A DNA stretch of 64,000 nt from Deltaproteobacteria bacterium. Lineage in GTDB: Bacteria; Myxococcota_A; UBA796; UBA2385. Positions 8,046-17,326 of the stretch are shown piece by piece. A model generated the notes under the pieces. That model ran no database searches and was not told where the DNA came from. It worked only from the letters and a program-made list of their open reading frames with translations. The translations under genes and the position numbers were made by a program. Each line of letters begins with the position of its first letter. The stretch's first letter is position 1. The stretch lies in NCBI GenBank assembly GCA_016792625.1, contig JAEUKK010000101.1, positions 55,480-119,479 on the forward strand, in the 5' to 3' direction.

Positions 8046-10235
8046 TCAGCCCACCTGCTGGCGGGCGAGCAGCCGGTCGGTGGCCCGCGAGTAGAGCAGC
8101 AGCACGCCAAAGATGAGAACAGCGTAGGCAGAGGCGTAGCCGTAGCGATTGCCCCGCGAAAAGGCCCAACGGTAGGCCTCAGAGATCAAGATCTCGGTGC
8201 CGCCGTCGGGCTCGCCACCGCTCACCAAGTAGATGATGTTGAACATGTTGAAGGTCCACACGCTGCCCAGCACCACCGCCGGCAGCAGCGCGGGCTGCAG
8301 CAGCGGCAAGATGACGTGGCGGAAGCGCTGCCAAGCGCTGGCCCCATCCACCTCGGCCGCCTGCTCGAGATCGCGCGGAATGGCCTGCAGCGCGCCCAAG
8401 GTGACGACCATCATAAAGGGGAAGCCCATCCAGGTGTTGGTCACCAAGTTCGCCGCAAAAGCGGTCGAGAAGCGCGAGAACCAGCTCACCGGCTCGAGGC
8501 CCAGCGCGACGAGCAGGCCGTTGATCGCGCCAAACTGGCGATGGAACATGCCCTTCCAAATCAAGGCGGTGATGTAGTTGGGCACCGCCCACGGCACGAT
8601 CAGCAGCACCCGGTAAAATCCGCGCAGCTTGAGCCAGGGCTCGCGCAGCAGCATGGCCAGCGCGACGCCGATCCCGACGTGCAGCAGCACGTTGCTGGCC
8701 GTCCACAGGATCGTGACCACCAGCGTGGCGTAGAAGCTGAACGAGCTCGTGATCGGCCAGTCGCGCGACAGCAGGATGTCGATGAAATTGCGCAGGCCGA
8801 CGAAGGTCCACGCGCCGTTGTGGTGGGCGAAGAGGCTGACCCCCGCGCCGACCACGAAGGGGGCGAGCACCAGCAGGCCCATGCTCAGAAAAGCCGGCGC
8901 CACCCAAGCGTAGGCCCCGGCGCCGGCCACGAGCAGGGCGCGGTCGCGGCGGGCGGCCCGCAGCCCGACGATGAGCGCCGCGACCAAGCCCAAGCCCAAA
9001 AGGACGAGCCAAGGCGTCGGATCGGCGGCCGGGGGCGGCGGCTTGTTGAAGAACTCGAGCTCTTTTTGGGCCAGCACCAGGGCCGCCTCGGGGGACTCGG
9101 CCCCGCGCATCACCCGCCGCAGGGCGCGGGCCGAGGGCTCCCAGGTGGCGCCCATCTCGACCCCGTTGGGCATGGGCACCGCGGCGTCCATCTGGGTGCG
9201 GAAGGCCTGCAGCACGGCGTCTTGGGCGACCGCCGGGTCATCGTAGGCGGCGAGGGTGGCCACGGTCTGGCGGCCCTGGACCGCCCGGCGCACCGCCTCG
9301 GCCGGGCTCGTGAGGTGGGCGCCCAGCGCGGCGGCCAGCGCGGGCTGGGCGGCGTGGGCCGACAAGATCAGCCCCTCGACGGTGAGGTAAGGCGCGGCGG
9401 GCTTGCCCACCGCGCTGATCACCGGAAGGGGCGCGACGACGAAATTGACCTTGGGGTCGATCTCTCCGAGGAACCAGGGCCCGTTGATCACCGTGGCGGC
9501 GAGGCCCTCGTTGAACAGCTGGGTCACCAGCGCGCCGGTGGGCTCTTCGGGCAGCAGGCCCGCCTCGAGCAGACCGCGGGCAAAGCCCAGCGCCGCGGCG
9601 TTCTCGGGGCGGTCGAGGCGCATCTGATCGCCGTCTTGCACGCCGCCGCCAAACCCGTGCATCCACGGCGCGTGAAAGTAGGCGTCGGTGGCCTGGTAGG
9701 CCAGCGGGAAGACGCCCGGCGGCAGCGTGCCCACCAGCGCGGCGATCTCGTCGGTGGACCGCGGGGCGACCGGCACCAGCGCGGTGTTCACGAACAAGGC
9801 CAGCGACTTGGTGGCCAGGGGCAGGCCATAGAGCGCGCCGTCGCGGCGCAGGGCCTCGAGGGCCGCGGGGTGCAGGCCCGCCCCGTCGCTGGGCCAGGGG
9901 GCGATGAGCGAGGCGTCGGCCCAGGCCCCCACCCGCTCATGCGCCGAGATCACGAGATCAGGGCCGTTGCCGCGGGGCGCCGCCGCCTCAAACTTGGTCT
10001 TCAGCGCGTCGGGCGGGATGCTGAGGGTGAGCACCACCACGTCGGGATGGGCCTCGTCCCAGGCGTCGACGGCGGCCTCGAGCGCGGCCTCTTCTTGGCC
10101 CCGGTAGGCGTGCCAGAGCTTGAGCTCGACCGGCGCGGCCGCCGCCGGGCGCGCGCCCACGGCGAGCAGGGCCAGCCCGAGCAGCGGGGCGCGGGGGTGC
10201 GGGGCGCGGGCGCGGCGGGCGCGGGGCGAGGGCAT
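8046..10235 (-). CDS. Sugar ABC transporter: binding protein fused to MalF-type permease
   Basis: A 729-residue fusion. It starts with a signal peptide, and the mature part begins near APVELKLWHAYRGQEE, the classic start of family 1 (MalE-type) solute-binding proteins. That domain runs to about residue 390. A hydrophobic segment (LVLLGLGLVAALIVGL) then leads into a complete MalF-type permease with an EAA loop of DLEQAAEVDGASAWQRFRHV. Binding protein and permease are normally separate. Here the binding domain would be tethered in the periplasm, N-terminal to the permease. No clear ribosome site precedes the ATG at 10235. It pairs with the MalG-type gene at 5282; the ATPase gene is not seen. 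Confidence 0.93.
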   Translation of the reverse strand: MPSPRARRARAPHPRAPLLGLALLAVGARPAAAAPVELKLWHAYRGQEEAALEAAVDAWDEAHPDVVVLTLSIPPDALKTKFEAAAPRGNGPDLVISAHERVGAWADASLIAPWPSDGAGLHPAALEALRRDGALYGLPLATKSLALFVNTALVPVAPRSTDEIAALVGTLPPGVFPLAYQATDAYFHAPWMHGFGGGVQDGDQMRLDRPENAAALGFARGLLEAGLLPEEPTGALVTQLFNEGLAATVINGPWFLGEIDPKVNFVVAPLPVISAVGKPAAPYLTVEGLILSAHAAQPALAAALGAHLTSPAEAVRRAVQGRQTVATLAAYDDPAVAQDAVLQAFRTQMDAAVPMPNGVEMGATWEPSARALRRVMRGAESPEAALVLAQKELEFFNKPPPPAADPTPWLVLLGLGLVAALIVGLRAARRDRALLVAGAGAYAWVAPAFLSMGLLVLAPFVVGAGVSLFAHHNGAWTFVGLRNFIDILLSRDWPITSSFSFYATLVVTILWTASNVLLHVGIGVALAMLLREPWLKLRGFYRVLLIVPWAVPNYITALIWKGMFHRQFGAINGLLVALGLEPVSWFSRFSTAFAANLVTNTWMGFPFMMVVTLGALQAIPRDLEQAAEVDGASAWQRFRHVILPLLQPALLPAVVLGSVWTFNMFNIIYLVSGGEPDGGTEILISEAYRWAFSRGNRYGYASAYAVLIFGVLLLYSRATDRLLARQQVG

Positions 10236-10287
10236 GGCGCGAGCCTACAGCTTGGCGTGCCCGGCGCGCGCCCGTGTCGAAGATAAC

Positions 10288-10299
10288 GACCTATAGGTC
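10288..10299. promoter_or_regulatory. Perfect 12-bp palindrome in the divergent upstream region
   Basis: GACCTATAGGTC is self-complementary and sits in an AT-richer patch 53 bases before the transporter start (minus strand) and 276 bases before the plus-strand vWA gene. Such palindromes are typical operator half-site pairs for LacI- or TetR-type repressors. No regulator gene is adjacent. This is a candidate operator for the sugar transporter. Confidence 0.35.
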
Positions 10300-10312
10300 A
10301 TTTTCCGCGACC

Positions 10313-10350
10313 CTTACAGCGCGTGAAGAATTCGGCGGAGGTGCTGTAAG
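10313..10350. promoter_or_regulatory. 8-bp inverted repeat CTTACAGC / GCTGTAAG in the same intergenic region
   Basis: CTTACAGC (10313-10320) and GCTGTAAG (10343-10350) are exact inverse complements separated by 22 bases. Together with the palindrome at 10288 they are the only notable structure in the 339-base gap 10236-10574. The rest of the gap is GC-rich sequence with no gene I can support. Confidence 0.3.
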
Positions 10351-10574
10351 CGCGGGCCGCCGGCCCCGTTCGGCGGCCGACCGCGGCGGGAGGGTGACCC
10401 GCCGGGCTCCACCGGGGCGGTCCAGCGGCGCTGGCGCCCTCCCCTCACCCTGCCCGGCGCCTCGTGCGCCAGGCCCTCCCTGCGCGATCTCCCGCGCCTG
10501 GGCGCCACCGCGCCCGGGCGGGAGGGGGTCGCTGCGCGCCCGCCCCTCCCCCTGACCTGACCCTGGAGCTCAAC

Positions 10575-12611
10575 ATGAACCGGAACCTCCGCGTCCTCCT
10601 CGCCCTCTCCCTCCCCTCGGCCCTGCTCGCGCTGGCCGGCTGCGCCAAAGAGGCCGCGCCGCCCTCGCCGGCCGACGGGCTCACCCAGGTCAGCGGGCCC
10701 TCCGAGACCCCCGCGCTGGGCGGCGAAGTGGCCGAGGTGCAGCCGCCCCCGCCGCCGGCCGACCCGCTGGCCGCGGCCACGGCGCAGGGCCAGAACGAGG
10801 AGAACGACGACGCTGACGTCGCATCCGTCGAGGTCGCCCAACCGATGGTCGCCCCCCTCGCCGACATCGCGCAAGCGCCCGAGGACGAGGCCCGCGACGT
10901 GCAGCGTGAGCGCCGCACCGCGCTGGACGCCCCGCGCCAAGCCCCGAGCCGCCCGGCCGAGCCCCTGGCCAAGCCCACGCCCCGGGCCGAGCCAGCGCCC
11001 CTCGCTGAGGCGGTGGTGGTCACCGCGGGCGCCACGTCCAAGCAGCTGGCGAGCAAGGAGAAGGCCGAGAAGAAGGCCAGCGGCAGCGGCCGCGCGGCGG
11101 CCGAGGCGGGCAACCTCGCCCACACGCCGCCCGCCCCGACCGGCGGCGCGACGCTCTCCAGCTCCAACGGCCCGGTGGTGCCGGTCAGCCCGGTGGTGCC
11201 GGTGGTGATCGCCGAGCAGCGCAGCACCACCGAGGAGTACACCGACCACGGCGTGAACCCCTACACCCTGGTCAGCAACGACCGGCACAGCACCTTCTCG
11301 ATCGACGTGGACACGGCCGCCTACAGCGTGGCCCGGCGCAAGCTCAACGAGGGCGCCTTGCCGCCCGAGGCCGCGGTGCGCGTCGAGGAGTTCATCAACT
11401 TCTTCGACTACCCCTCCTACGCCGCGCCCACCGAGGGGCCCTTCGCGGTGCACATGGCGGCCATGGCCGACCCCTTCCGCCCGGGTCACCACACGCTGCG
11501 GGTCGGCGTGCAAGGCAAGGAGCTCACCCAGGCCGAGCGCCAGCCGGTGCACATCACCTTCCTCGTCGACGTCTCGGGATCGATGCAGAGCGCCGACAAG
11601 CTGCCCCTGGCCAAGCGCAGCATGCACATGCTCGTCGACGGCCTCGGTGAAGACGACACCGTCGCGCTGGCCACCTACGCCGGCCAGGTCGCCCGCATCC
11701 TTCCGCCGACCAAGGCCATGAACAAGCGCCAGATCCACGAGGCGATCGACCGGCTGGGCGCCGGCGGCTCGACCGCCATGTCGGCGGGCATCGACCTGGC
11801 CTACAGCATGGCGATGGAGAGCTTCCGCCCCGGTCACGAGAACCGCGTGGTCATCCTCTCCGACGGCGACGCCAACGTCGGCGCGGCCTCGTTTGACACC
11901 CTGCTCGCCCAGATCAAGCAGTACGCCGACAAGGGCGTCACGCTGAGCACCATCGGCCTCGGCATGGGCAACTACCGCGACACCCTGATGGAGCAGCTCG
12001 CCAACAAGGGCGACGGCAACAACTTCTACATCGACTCGCAGGCCCAGGCCCAGCGCGTCTTCGTCGAAGAGCTCGGCGGCAGCCTGTTGACCATCGCCCG
12101 CGACGTGAAGATCCAAGTCGAGTTCAACCCGGACGCGGTCAGCGCCTACCGCCTCGTCGGCTACGAGAACCGCAACATCGCCGACAAGGACTTCCGCAAC
12201 GACCGGGTGGACGCCGGCGAGGTGGGCTCGGGCCACGACGTGACCGCCGTCTACGACGTCATCCTCAAGGATGGCTACGCCGGAGAGCTGGCCGCCGTCC
12301 GCATGCGGTGGGAGGCGCCCGGCGCCGACAAGGCCGCCCAGGAGAAGGCCTGGCGCATGACCGCCGACGCGCTGGGCCAGCTCGACGCCCGCGCCAAGAA
12401 GGACACCCAGATCGCCTACGCCGCGGCCACCTTCGCCGAGGTGCTGCGCGGCAGCCCGACCGCCGCCGAGGTCAGCATGGACGCGCTCATCCGCTACACC
12501 AAGGCCGCGGCCCGCCCCGGCCAGAAGGACGACCAAGAGCTCATCTCGCTCATGGAGAAGGCCCGGGCCCTCGGCGCGGGTGAGCGCAGCCAGGCCCTCT
12601 CGCTGCGCTGA
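10575..12611 (+). CDS. YfbK-like von Willebrand factor A lipoprotein
   Basis: A 678-residue lipoprotein. The signal peptide ends at the lipobox LAGC (Cys22). Residues 25-210 are low-complexity Pro/Ala/Glu-rich spacer. The conserved YfbK N-terminal region follows (TEEYTDHGVNPY, STFSIDVDTAAYS). The vWA domain has the complete MIDAS motif DVSGSM at about 332 and further MIDAS parts in GGSTAMSAG and LSDGDANVG. A C-terminal DUF3520-type domain follows (DVKIQVEFNPDAVSAYRLVG). YfbK-type proteins are envelope metal-dependent adhesion-fold proteins of unclear role. The ATG at 10575 follows CTGGAGCTCAAC. Confidence 0.92.
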   Translation: MNRNLRVLLALSLPSALLALAGCAKEAAPPSPADGLTQVSGPSETPALGGEVAEVQPPPPPADPLAAATAQGQNEENDDADVASVEVAQPMVAPLADIAQAPEDEARDVQRERRTALDAPRQAPSRPAEPLAKPTPRAEPAPLAEAVVVTAGATSKQLASKEKAEKKASGSGRAAAEAGNLAHTPPAPTGGATLSSSNGPVVPVSPVVPVVIAEQRSTTEEYTDHGVNPYTLVSNDRHSTFSIDVDTAAYSVARRKLNEGALPPEAAVRVEEFINFFDYPSYAAPTEGPFAVHMAAMADPFRPGHHTLRVGVQGKELTQAERQPVHITFLVDVSGSMQSADKLPLAKRSMHMLVDGLGEDDTVALATYAGQVARILPPTKAMNKRQIHEAIDRLGAGGSTAMSAGIDLAYSMAMESFRPGHENRVVILSDGDANVGAASFDTLLAQIKQYADKGVTLSTIGLGMGNYRDTLMEQLANKGDGNNFYIDSQAQAQRVFVEELGGSLLTIARDVKIQVEFNPDAVSAYRLVGYENRNIADKDFRNDRVDAGEVGSGHDVTAVYDVILKDGYAGELAAVRMRWEAPGADKAAQEKAWRMTADALGQLDARAKKDTQIAYAAATFAEVLRGSPTAAEVSMDALIRYTKAAARPGQKDDQELISLMEKARALGAGERSQALSLR

Positions 12612-12620
12612 GCGCGGGCG

Positions 12621-12653
12621 CCCTCCCCTTGCACACACCGATCAGGGGGAGGG
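12621..12653. terminator. Possible bidirectional hairpin between convergent genes
   Basis: CCCTCCCCT (12621-12629) can pair with AGGGGGAGGG (12644-12653), allowing one bulged G. It overlaps the last codons of the minus-strand gene ending at 12642. Position between convergent genes suggests termination, but there is no T run. Confidence 0.3.
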
Positions 12654-13778
12654 TTCGGGCCCGAGCAGTCGGCGCAGGCTCGGGTCTTTGCCGCTCCTCC
12701 AGATGAGCCCATCGAGCAGGTAGTGGCTCACCTGGGGCACCGAGAGCAGGGCGGTGGCGACGGCGAGGGCAGCGTCAGAGGGCGCGCCCTCGCCTTCTGG
12801 CGCCTCAGCGGGCCCGCCGCCGAGGCCCAGCGCCGACAGCAGGGCCGGCCAGGGGTCGGCCTCGCCGAAAATCGCGCCCTGCTCGCCCCACACGAGGCGA
12901 TCCCACAGGGCCTCTTCCACCACGCCGAGGCCCAGCGGCAGGCAGAGCAGCAGGAGCAGGCCGGCCCCCGCGCTGAACCCCCGGGGCAGGGCGCCGGGCA
13001 GCCCCAGGGCGGCGCGCCGGTGCTCGACCAGGCCGACCAAGGCGAAGTAGGGCAGGGCGTGGTGCACCACATTGGGCAGCGTGAACGCGAGATCACCCTC
13101 TGCGGCGATGATCCCGAGGCCCCAGACCGCGGCGGTGTTCAGCAGCCAGAGGTCGCGGCCCCAGGCGGCCCGCCCCTCGGCCACCCGCCGGCGCAGGTGG
13201 TCGGCCACCGCGGCCAAGGCGAGCAGCCCGGCGGGGAGGAGGGCGAGCGTGGGCAGGCCGGGCACGAAGTCATCGGCGGCGAACCAGGAGAAGGGGCGCG
13301 GCAGGTGGGCATGCCACCACAGCACCGGAAAGCCGGCCAGCGCCCAATGGGCCCGGCGCTCGGCGGCCGCGTCGGGCCCCGCCGCCCGGCCCTCGGCCTG
13401 CCGGTAGAGCATGGCCACGCCCACCTGCTGGCGGATGAAGTGAAAAACGGCGAGGTAGGCCAAGGCCCGCCAGTAGAGCCCGGGCTGCTCCACCGCCAGG
13501 GCGCCCAGCGCCAGGGCGAGCAGGCCCGCCGCCACCGCCAGCGGCAGGCCCCAGGCGCGCCGGCGGGCGCCCGGGCTGCGGTCGGTCCAAAGCCGGGCCA
13601 GGGTCGACCAGACGTGGCCGACGTCGAGCAGCACGACGAGCAGGAAGAAGGCCAGGGGCGAGACCCCGAGGCCCGGCGGCAGCAGGGGCGCGATCAGCGC
13701 GCAGAGCAGGCCCGGCAGCAGCACCAGCGGCAGGTCGAAGGCGGGCCCCGAGAGCCAGGGGCTGGGCGGGCGGCTCAC
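12642..13778 (-). CDS. Multipass membrane protein, last gene of the DUF4178/polyamine operon
   Basis: A 378-residue protein with about ten hydrophobic segments. A conserved-looking HFIRQQVGVAMLYRQ segment follows TM4, VVHHALPYFALVGLVEHRR lies in the second half and VPQVSHYLLDGLIWR near the end. His and Arg residues flank membrane helices, as in membrane enzymes or haem/lipid-binding proteins. I do not recognise the family. Its GTG start overlaps the stop of the FAD oxidoreductase gene (GTGA), indicating translational coupling, so it very likely acts with that enzyme. Confidence 0.8.
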   Translation of the reverse strand: MSRPPSPWLSGPAFDLPLVLLPGLLCALIAPLLPPGLGVSPLAFFLLVVLLDVGHVWSTLARLWTDRSPGARRRAWGLPLAVAAGLLALALGALAVEQPGLYWRALAYLAVFHFIRQQVGVAMLYRQAEGRAAGPDAAAERRAHWALAGFPVLWWHAHLPRPFSWFAADDFVPGLPTLALLPAGLLALAAVADHLRRRVAEGRAAWGRDLWLLNTAAVWGLGIIAAEGDLAFTLPNVVHHALPYFALVGLVEHRRAALGLPGALPRGFSAGAGLLLLLCLPLGLGVVEEALWDRLVWGEQGAIFGEADPWPALLSALGLGGGPAEAPEGEGAPSDAALAVATALLSVPQVSHYLLDGLIWRSGKDPSLRRLLGPEPSP

Positions 13779-15436
13779 GCCGGGGCCCCGGCCAGCGGGC
13801 GCTCGACCGGCAGGCCCCGCTCGGCGAGGATGGCCTCAGCCACGCGCACCCCGTGGTAGCTCGCCTCTTCAAAAAGGCTCATGCCCGACAGATCGGTGTG
13901 GGCCCGCCAGACCCGCCCCCCGGGCGCAGCGCGGGTCGCGAGCCCGCCAGGGTCACGGTGCAGGCCCACCGTCGGCCGCACCGTGCCGTGGCCCCAGGCC
14001 CAGAGCTCGATGCGGCGCAGGCGCTCGGGCAGGCCCGGCCAGCCGCGCCGCATGCGGCGGAGCACCAGCGCCGCCTGCTCCTCGGGGGTCGAGGCGAGCA
14101 GCGCGGCCCGCTCGGCCGCAGGGTCGGCCCCGCAGAGCGGCTGGTACCAGGTCAGCGTGCCCGCGCTGCCGTAGGCCCCGCGCTGCCACTCGTTGTCAAT
14201 GGCGCCCAGGTCAGCCTCTTCGACGGGCAGCTCGGGCTGGTAGACCACGCTGTCCCAGGCCGCGGGCACGCCGGGGCCCCGCGCCGGCCCGTCGAGGTGC
14301 AGGACGGCCACCCGCCAGGGGGCGGCGGTGGGCGCGGCCGGGTCGGGCCGGTCAAGCAGCCGGGCCGCGACGGGGGACGGGACGGCGAGCACAACGTGCT
14401 CTGCGTCAATCTGGATGAGCGCCTCGCCCTGTTCGACCCAGACCCGGCCGGTGTCGGGCTCGACCCGGCGGCAGATCGCGCCGAGCAGCCGGGTGGCCGG
14501 GGCCCGGGCGGCGAGGCCGGCGAGGCCGGCGACCAAGAAGCCGTTGCCCGCCGGCCAGGTGAGCACATGGGTGCCCAGGTCACGATCGTCGTGCAGGAAG
14601 GGCCGACGCGCGCAGTGGTAGTGCAGGCCCGCCCAGGCGCTGGTGGTCTGCAGCGTCGTGCCGAAGTCATCGCGGCAGGCGTACTCGACCAGCCAGCGCA
14701 GCCGCGGGCTGTCGAGGCCCTCGGCGTCGAGCCAGGCCGCCATGCTCTGGTCGGCCAGGGCCCGGATGGCCGGATCGTGGCTGGCCATCGCCACCGGCAG
14801 CGAGAAGGCGGGCTTGCCGTCGGCGCCCACCGTCGCGCGCAGGGCCTCGACCCGGGCCTCCCAGTGGGCGCGCTGCTCCTCGTCCCTGGCGCTGGCCCCC
14901 TCGGCCGGCCAGAGGCCGGGCCACCACTGGCCGCCGACGAAGACCCGCTCCTGCGGCGCGAGGCAGAGCTGGCCCGGCGCCACCCGCGGCGGGCCCGCGG
15001 GGTCGGCGGGCAAGAACACGCCCAGGTCCTCGAAGATGGCGCGCACGTGAAGGTTCTCGGCGTTGGGCAGGGTGGCGTAGTGCCCGCCCAGCGCAAAGGG
15101 CGCCGCCGCGTCGCCGCCGGCCTGCGAGGTGCCGCCCAGCGCCTCGTCGAGCTCGACCAGCACGATCTCTCCGTCAAAACCGGCGTGGCGCAGGCGCCAG
15201 ATGGCGCTGAGGCCGGCCACCCCGCCGCCGACCACGCAGACCGCCGGCCGCAGCCGCTGGCCCGGAGCGCCCGGGCGGAAAGGGGCGCGCAGCCGGTGGC
15301 CGCGGGCGGCGCGGGCGGCCCCGAGCACCCCCACCGTGGGCGCGGGCGGCGGGCCCTCGCCGCAGGAGAGCAAGCCGCCGAGGCCGATCCCTCCGGCGAG
15401 GCCGCCCAAGACCGCCCGCCGCGACCAGCCGCTCAC
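13775..15436 (-). CDS. Tat-exported FAD-dependent amine-oxidase-like oxidoreductase
   Basis: The 553-residue protein starts with a twin-arginine signal (SRRAVLGGLAGG) ending in a lipobox-like LLSC near residue 24, so it is probably a folded, exported lipoprotein. A dinucleotide-binding motif (VCVVGGGVAGLSAIWRL) begins at about 66, followed by VLVELDEALGGTSQAGG. The C-terminal flavin-binding segment (RVWRAHTDLSGMSLFEEASY, then GVRVAEAIL) resembles the end of flavin amine oxidases. Its GTG overlaps the stop of the upstream spermidine synthase gene by four bases. A role in oxidising a polyamine or polyamine conjugate in the periplasm is inferred from this coupling. Confidence 0.88.
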   Translation of the reverse strand: MSGWSRRAVLGGLAGGIGLGGLLSCGEGPPPAPTVGVLGAARAARGHRLRAPFRPGAPGQRLRPAVCVVGGGVAGLSAIWRLRHAGFDGEIVLVELDEALGGTSQAGGDAAAPFALGGHYATLPNAENLHVRAIFEDLGVFLPADPAGPPRVAPGQLCLAPQERVFVGGQWWPGLWPAEGASARDEEQRAHWEARVEALRATVGADGKPAFSLPVAMASHDPAIRALADQSMAAWLDAEGLDSPRLRWLVEYACRDDFGTTLQTTSAWAGLHYHCARRPFLHDDRDLGTHVLTWPAGNGFLVAGLAGLAARAPATRLLGAICRRVEPDTGRVWVEQGEALIQIDAEHVVLAVPSPVAARLLDRPDPAAPTAAPWRVAVLHLDGPARGPGVPAAWDSVVYQPELPVEEADLGAIDNEWQRGAYGSAGTLTWYQPLCGADPAAERAALLASTPEEQAALVLRRMRRGWPGLPERLRRIELWAWGHGTVRPTVGLHRDPGGLATRAAPGGRVWRAHTDLSGMSLFEEASYHGVRVAEAILAERGLPVERPLAGAPA

Positions 15437-16983
15437 TTCTTCGCCATCGCGCGCCAGTCCTCCTCATAGAGCTGGACGAGGGCCTGGTTGTCGAGGCGGT
15501 TGATCGGCCCCTCCTGCTCCGCCATGTCGCGGGGAAAGGTGAAGAGCAGGTCGCGGGTGGTCGGGTCGAGGAAGCGCAGGCCCCCGGGCAGCGGCCCGAA
15601 CTGGGTCGGACTGTGCTCGCGCCCGGCGAGCACAAAACCCCACTCACCGAAGGCGGGCACATAGGTGTGGTAGGGCCGGGTCTGCCAGCCGGCGTGCTGC
15701 ATGGTGCGGCGGATGCACCAAAATGCCGCCGGCGACCACATCGGCGAGGTGGCCTGCACGCTGATCACGCCGTCGGGGCCCAGGGCGCCGCGCAGCATCC
15801 CAAAAAAGGTGGTCGTGTAGAGCTTGCCGAGCCCGTGGTTGTTGGGATCGGGGAAGTCAACGATGGCCACGTCATAGGCGGCGTGCGCGCCGGATGGGGC
15901 CGCGACGCGCTCCTCGATCCAGTGGAAGGCGTCGGCGTTGACCACCTCGACCCGCGGGTCGCGCAGGCTGCCGCCGTTGAGGGCGGCGAGCTCTGCCCGG
16001 TCGCGGAAGAGGCCGGTGATGAGCGGGTCAAGGTCGACCAAGGTGACCTGCTGCACGTCATCGTAGCGAAGCACCTCGCGCACCGCCATGCCGTCGCCGC
16101 CGCCGAGCACGAGCACCCGCGCCCGGCGCGGCGCGGCGCTCATCGGCAGGTGCACGAGGCTCTCGTGGTAGCGGTGCTCGTCGTGGGTGCTGAACTGCAG
16201 GGCGCCGTTGATGAACAGCCGCGTGTCGGCGCCCCGGTGGGTCAGCGTGATCTTCTGGTAGGGGCTGGCCGCCGAGAACACGACCGGGTCGGCGAAGAGC
16301 GCCGCGTCGATGCGGGCCTCAAGCGGGCCCGCGGCGGCGAAGACGCCGAGCAGCACGGCGATGACCGCGCTGGCCATCAGGCGCAGCCGCAGTTTTACGC
16401 TGGGCGCGGCCTCGAACTGAAAGGTGGTCCACAGGCCGACCAGCGCGTTGATCAGGCCGAACGCGATCGAGGTGCGGAAGAGGCCGAGCCGCGGCAGCAT
16501 GACCAGCGGGAAGACCAAAGAGGCCGCCAGCGCGCCGATGTAGTCGAGGAAGAGCACACGCGCGACCAGCTCTTTGAGGCTGGTCTCACGCTCGAGCACG
16601 CGGATGAGCAGGGGCAGCTCGAGGCCGACCAGCGCGCCGATCACCGCGACGACGCCATAGAGCAGCAGGCGGAAGGCGGGCGACCACGCGAAGAGGCCAA
16701 AGAGCGCGGGCGCCTCGAGGCCGCCGATGAGCGCGACGGCCAGCTCGACCTCGACGAAGCGGCTGAGCAAGTTTCGGTCGAGGTAACGCGAGAGGTACGA
16801 GCCCAGGCCCATCGCCGACAGGTAGGTGCCGATGATGAGCGAGAACTGGGTGACGCTGTCGCCGAGCAGGTACGAGGCCAGCGCCCCGGCCACCAGCTCG
16901 TAGATCAGCCCGCAGGTGGCGATCACGAAGGCAGAGAGCATCAGCGCGCGGCTCGGGCGCGACCCAGGCAGGCGGTCGGTCAC
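15433..16983 (-). CDS. Membrane-anchored spermidine synthase (polyamine aminopropyltransferase)
   Basis: A 516-residue protein. The first ~210 residues hold six to seven membrane helices of the type fused to long SpeE proteins. The C-terminal half is a SpeE domain: SPYQKITLTHRG, LFINGALQFSTHDEHRYHE, SAM-binding VLVLGGGDGMAVREVL, VVNADAFHW and the catalytic-loop VAIVDFPDPNN with its Asp. It would transfer aminopropyl from decarboxylated SAM to putrescine or another amine. No SpeD gene is in the window. The GTG start follows GAGGAGCGCC and lies 16 bases after the DUF350 gene. Downstream it is coupled to the FAD oxidoreductase. Confidence 0.93.
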   Translation of the reverse strand: MTDRLPGSRPSRALMLSAFVIATCGLIYELVAGALASYLLGDSVTQFSLIIGTYLSAMGLGSYLSRYLDRNLLSRFVEVELAVALIGGLEAPALFGLFAWSPAFRLLLYGVVAVIGALVGLELPLLIRVLERETSLKELVARVLFLDYIGALAASLVFPLVMLPRLGLFRTSIAFGLINALVGLWTTFQFEAAPSVKLRLRLMASAVIAVLLGVFAAAGPLEARIDAALFADPVVFSAASPYQKITLTHRGADTRLFINGALQFSTHDEHRYHESLVHLPMSAAPRRARVLVLGGGDGMAVREVLRYDDVQQVTLVDLDPLITGLFRDRAELAALNGGSLRDPRVEVVNADAFHWIEERVAAPSGAHAAYDVAIVDFPDPNNHGLGKLYTTTFFGMLRGALGPDGVISVQATSPMWSPAAFWCIRRTMQHAGWQTRPYHTYVPAFGEWGFVLAGREHSPTQFGPLPGGLRFLDPTTRDLLFTFPRDMAEQEGPINRLDNQALVQLYEEDWRAMAKK

Positions 16984-16999
16984 GGCGCTCCTCGCGGGC

Positions 17000-17221
17000 T
17001 CAGGCCCCGTGCACGGCCGAGGCGATGATCAGGGCCAAGCCCAGCAGCACCGCGCCCATGATGATGGCCAGCGCGACGTTCTGGTCCTCCTCGATCTCCT
17101 TTTTGACGCTGAAGGGCGCGAGCTTGACCATCAAGAAGAAGGCGATGGAGAAGACCACGACGCCCACGCCAGCGTAGAGCACCGAATTGAGCAGCACGGA
17201 GGGGTCGAAGAAGCCGAGCAT
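17000..17221 (-). CDS. DUF350 small membrane protein
   Basis: A 73-residue protein with two hydrophobic helices and the DUF350 hallmark DQNVALAIIMGAVLLGLALI, followed by IASAVHG. One DUF350 unit is normal for the short forms. The ATG at 17221 begins the recognisable part; a longer frame to 17287 would add a Pro/Ala-rich stretch unlike the family. DUF350 proteins are found beside DUF4178 and spermidine synthase genes in many bacteria, but their molecular role is not established. It lies 16 bases upstream of the spermidine synthase gene. Confidence 0.85.
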   Translation of the reverse strand: MLGFFDPSVLLNSVLYAGVGVVVFSIAFFLMVKLAPFSVKKEIEEDQNVALAIIMGAVLLGLALIIASAVHGA

Positions 17222-17326
17222 GGTGCACCCGCGCGGTGCGCCGGCGGGCCGCGCCGGCGGGGGGAGGAAGGCAAGACAAGAGGGCAAGCGGAGGAGAGGA
17301 CAAGCGGAGAACAGCGTGGTGGAGGC

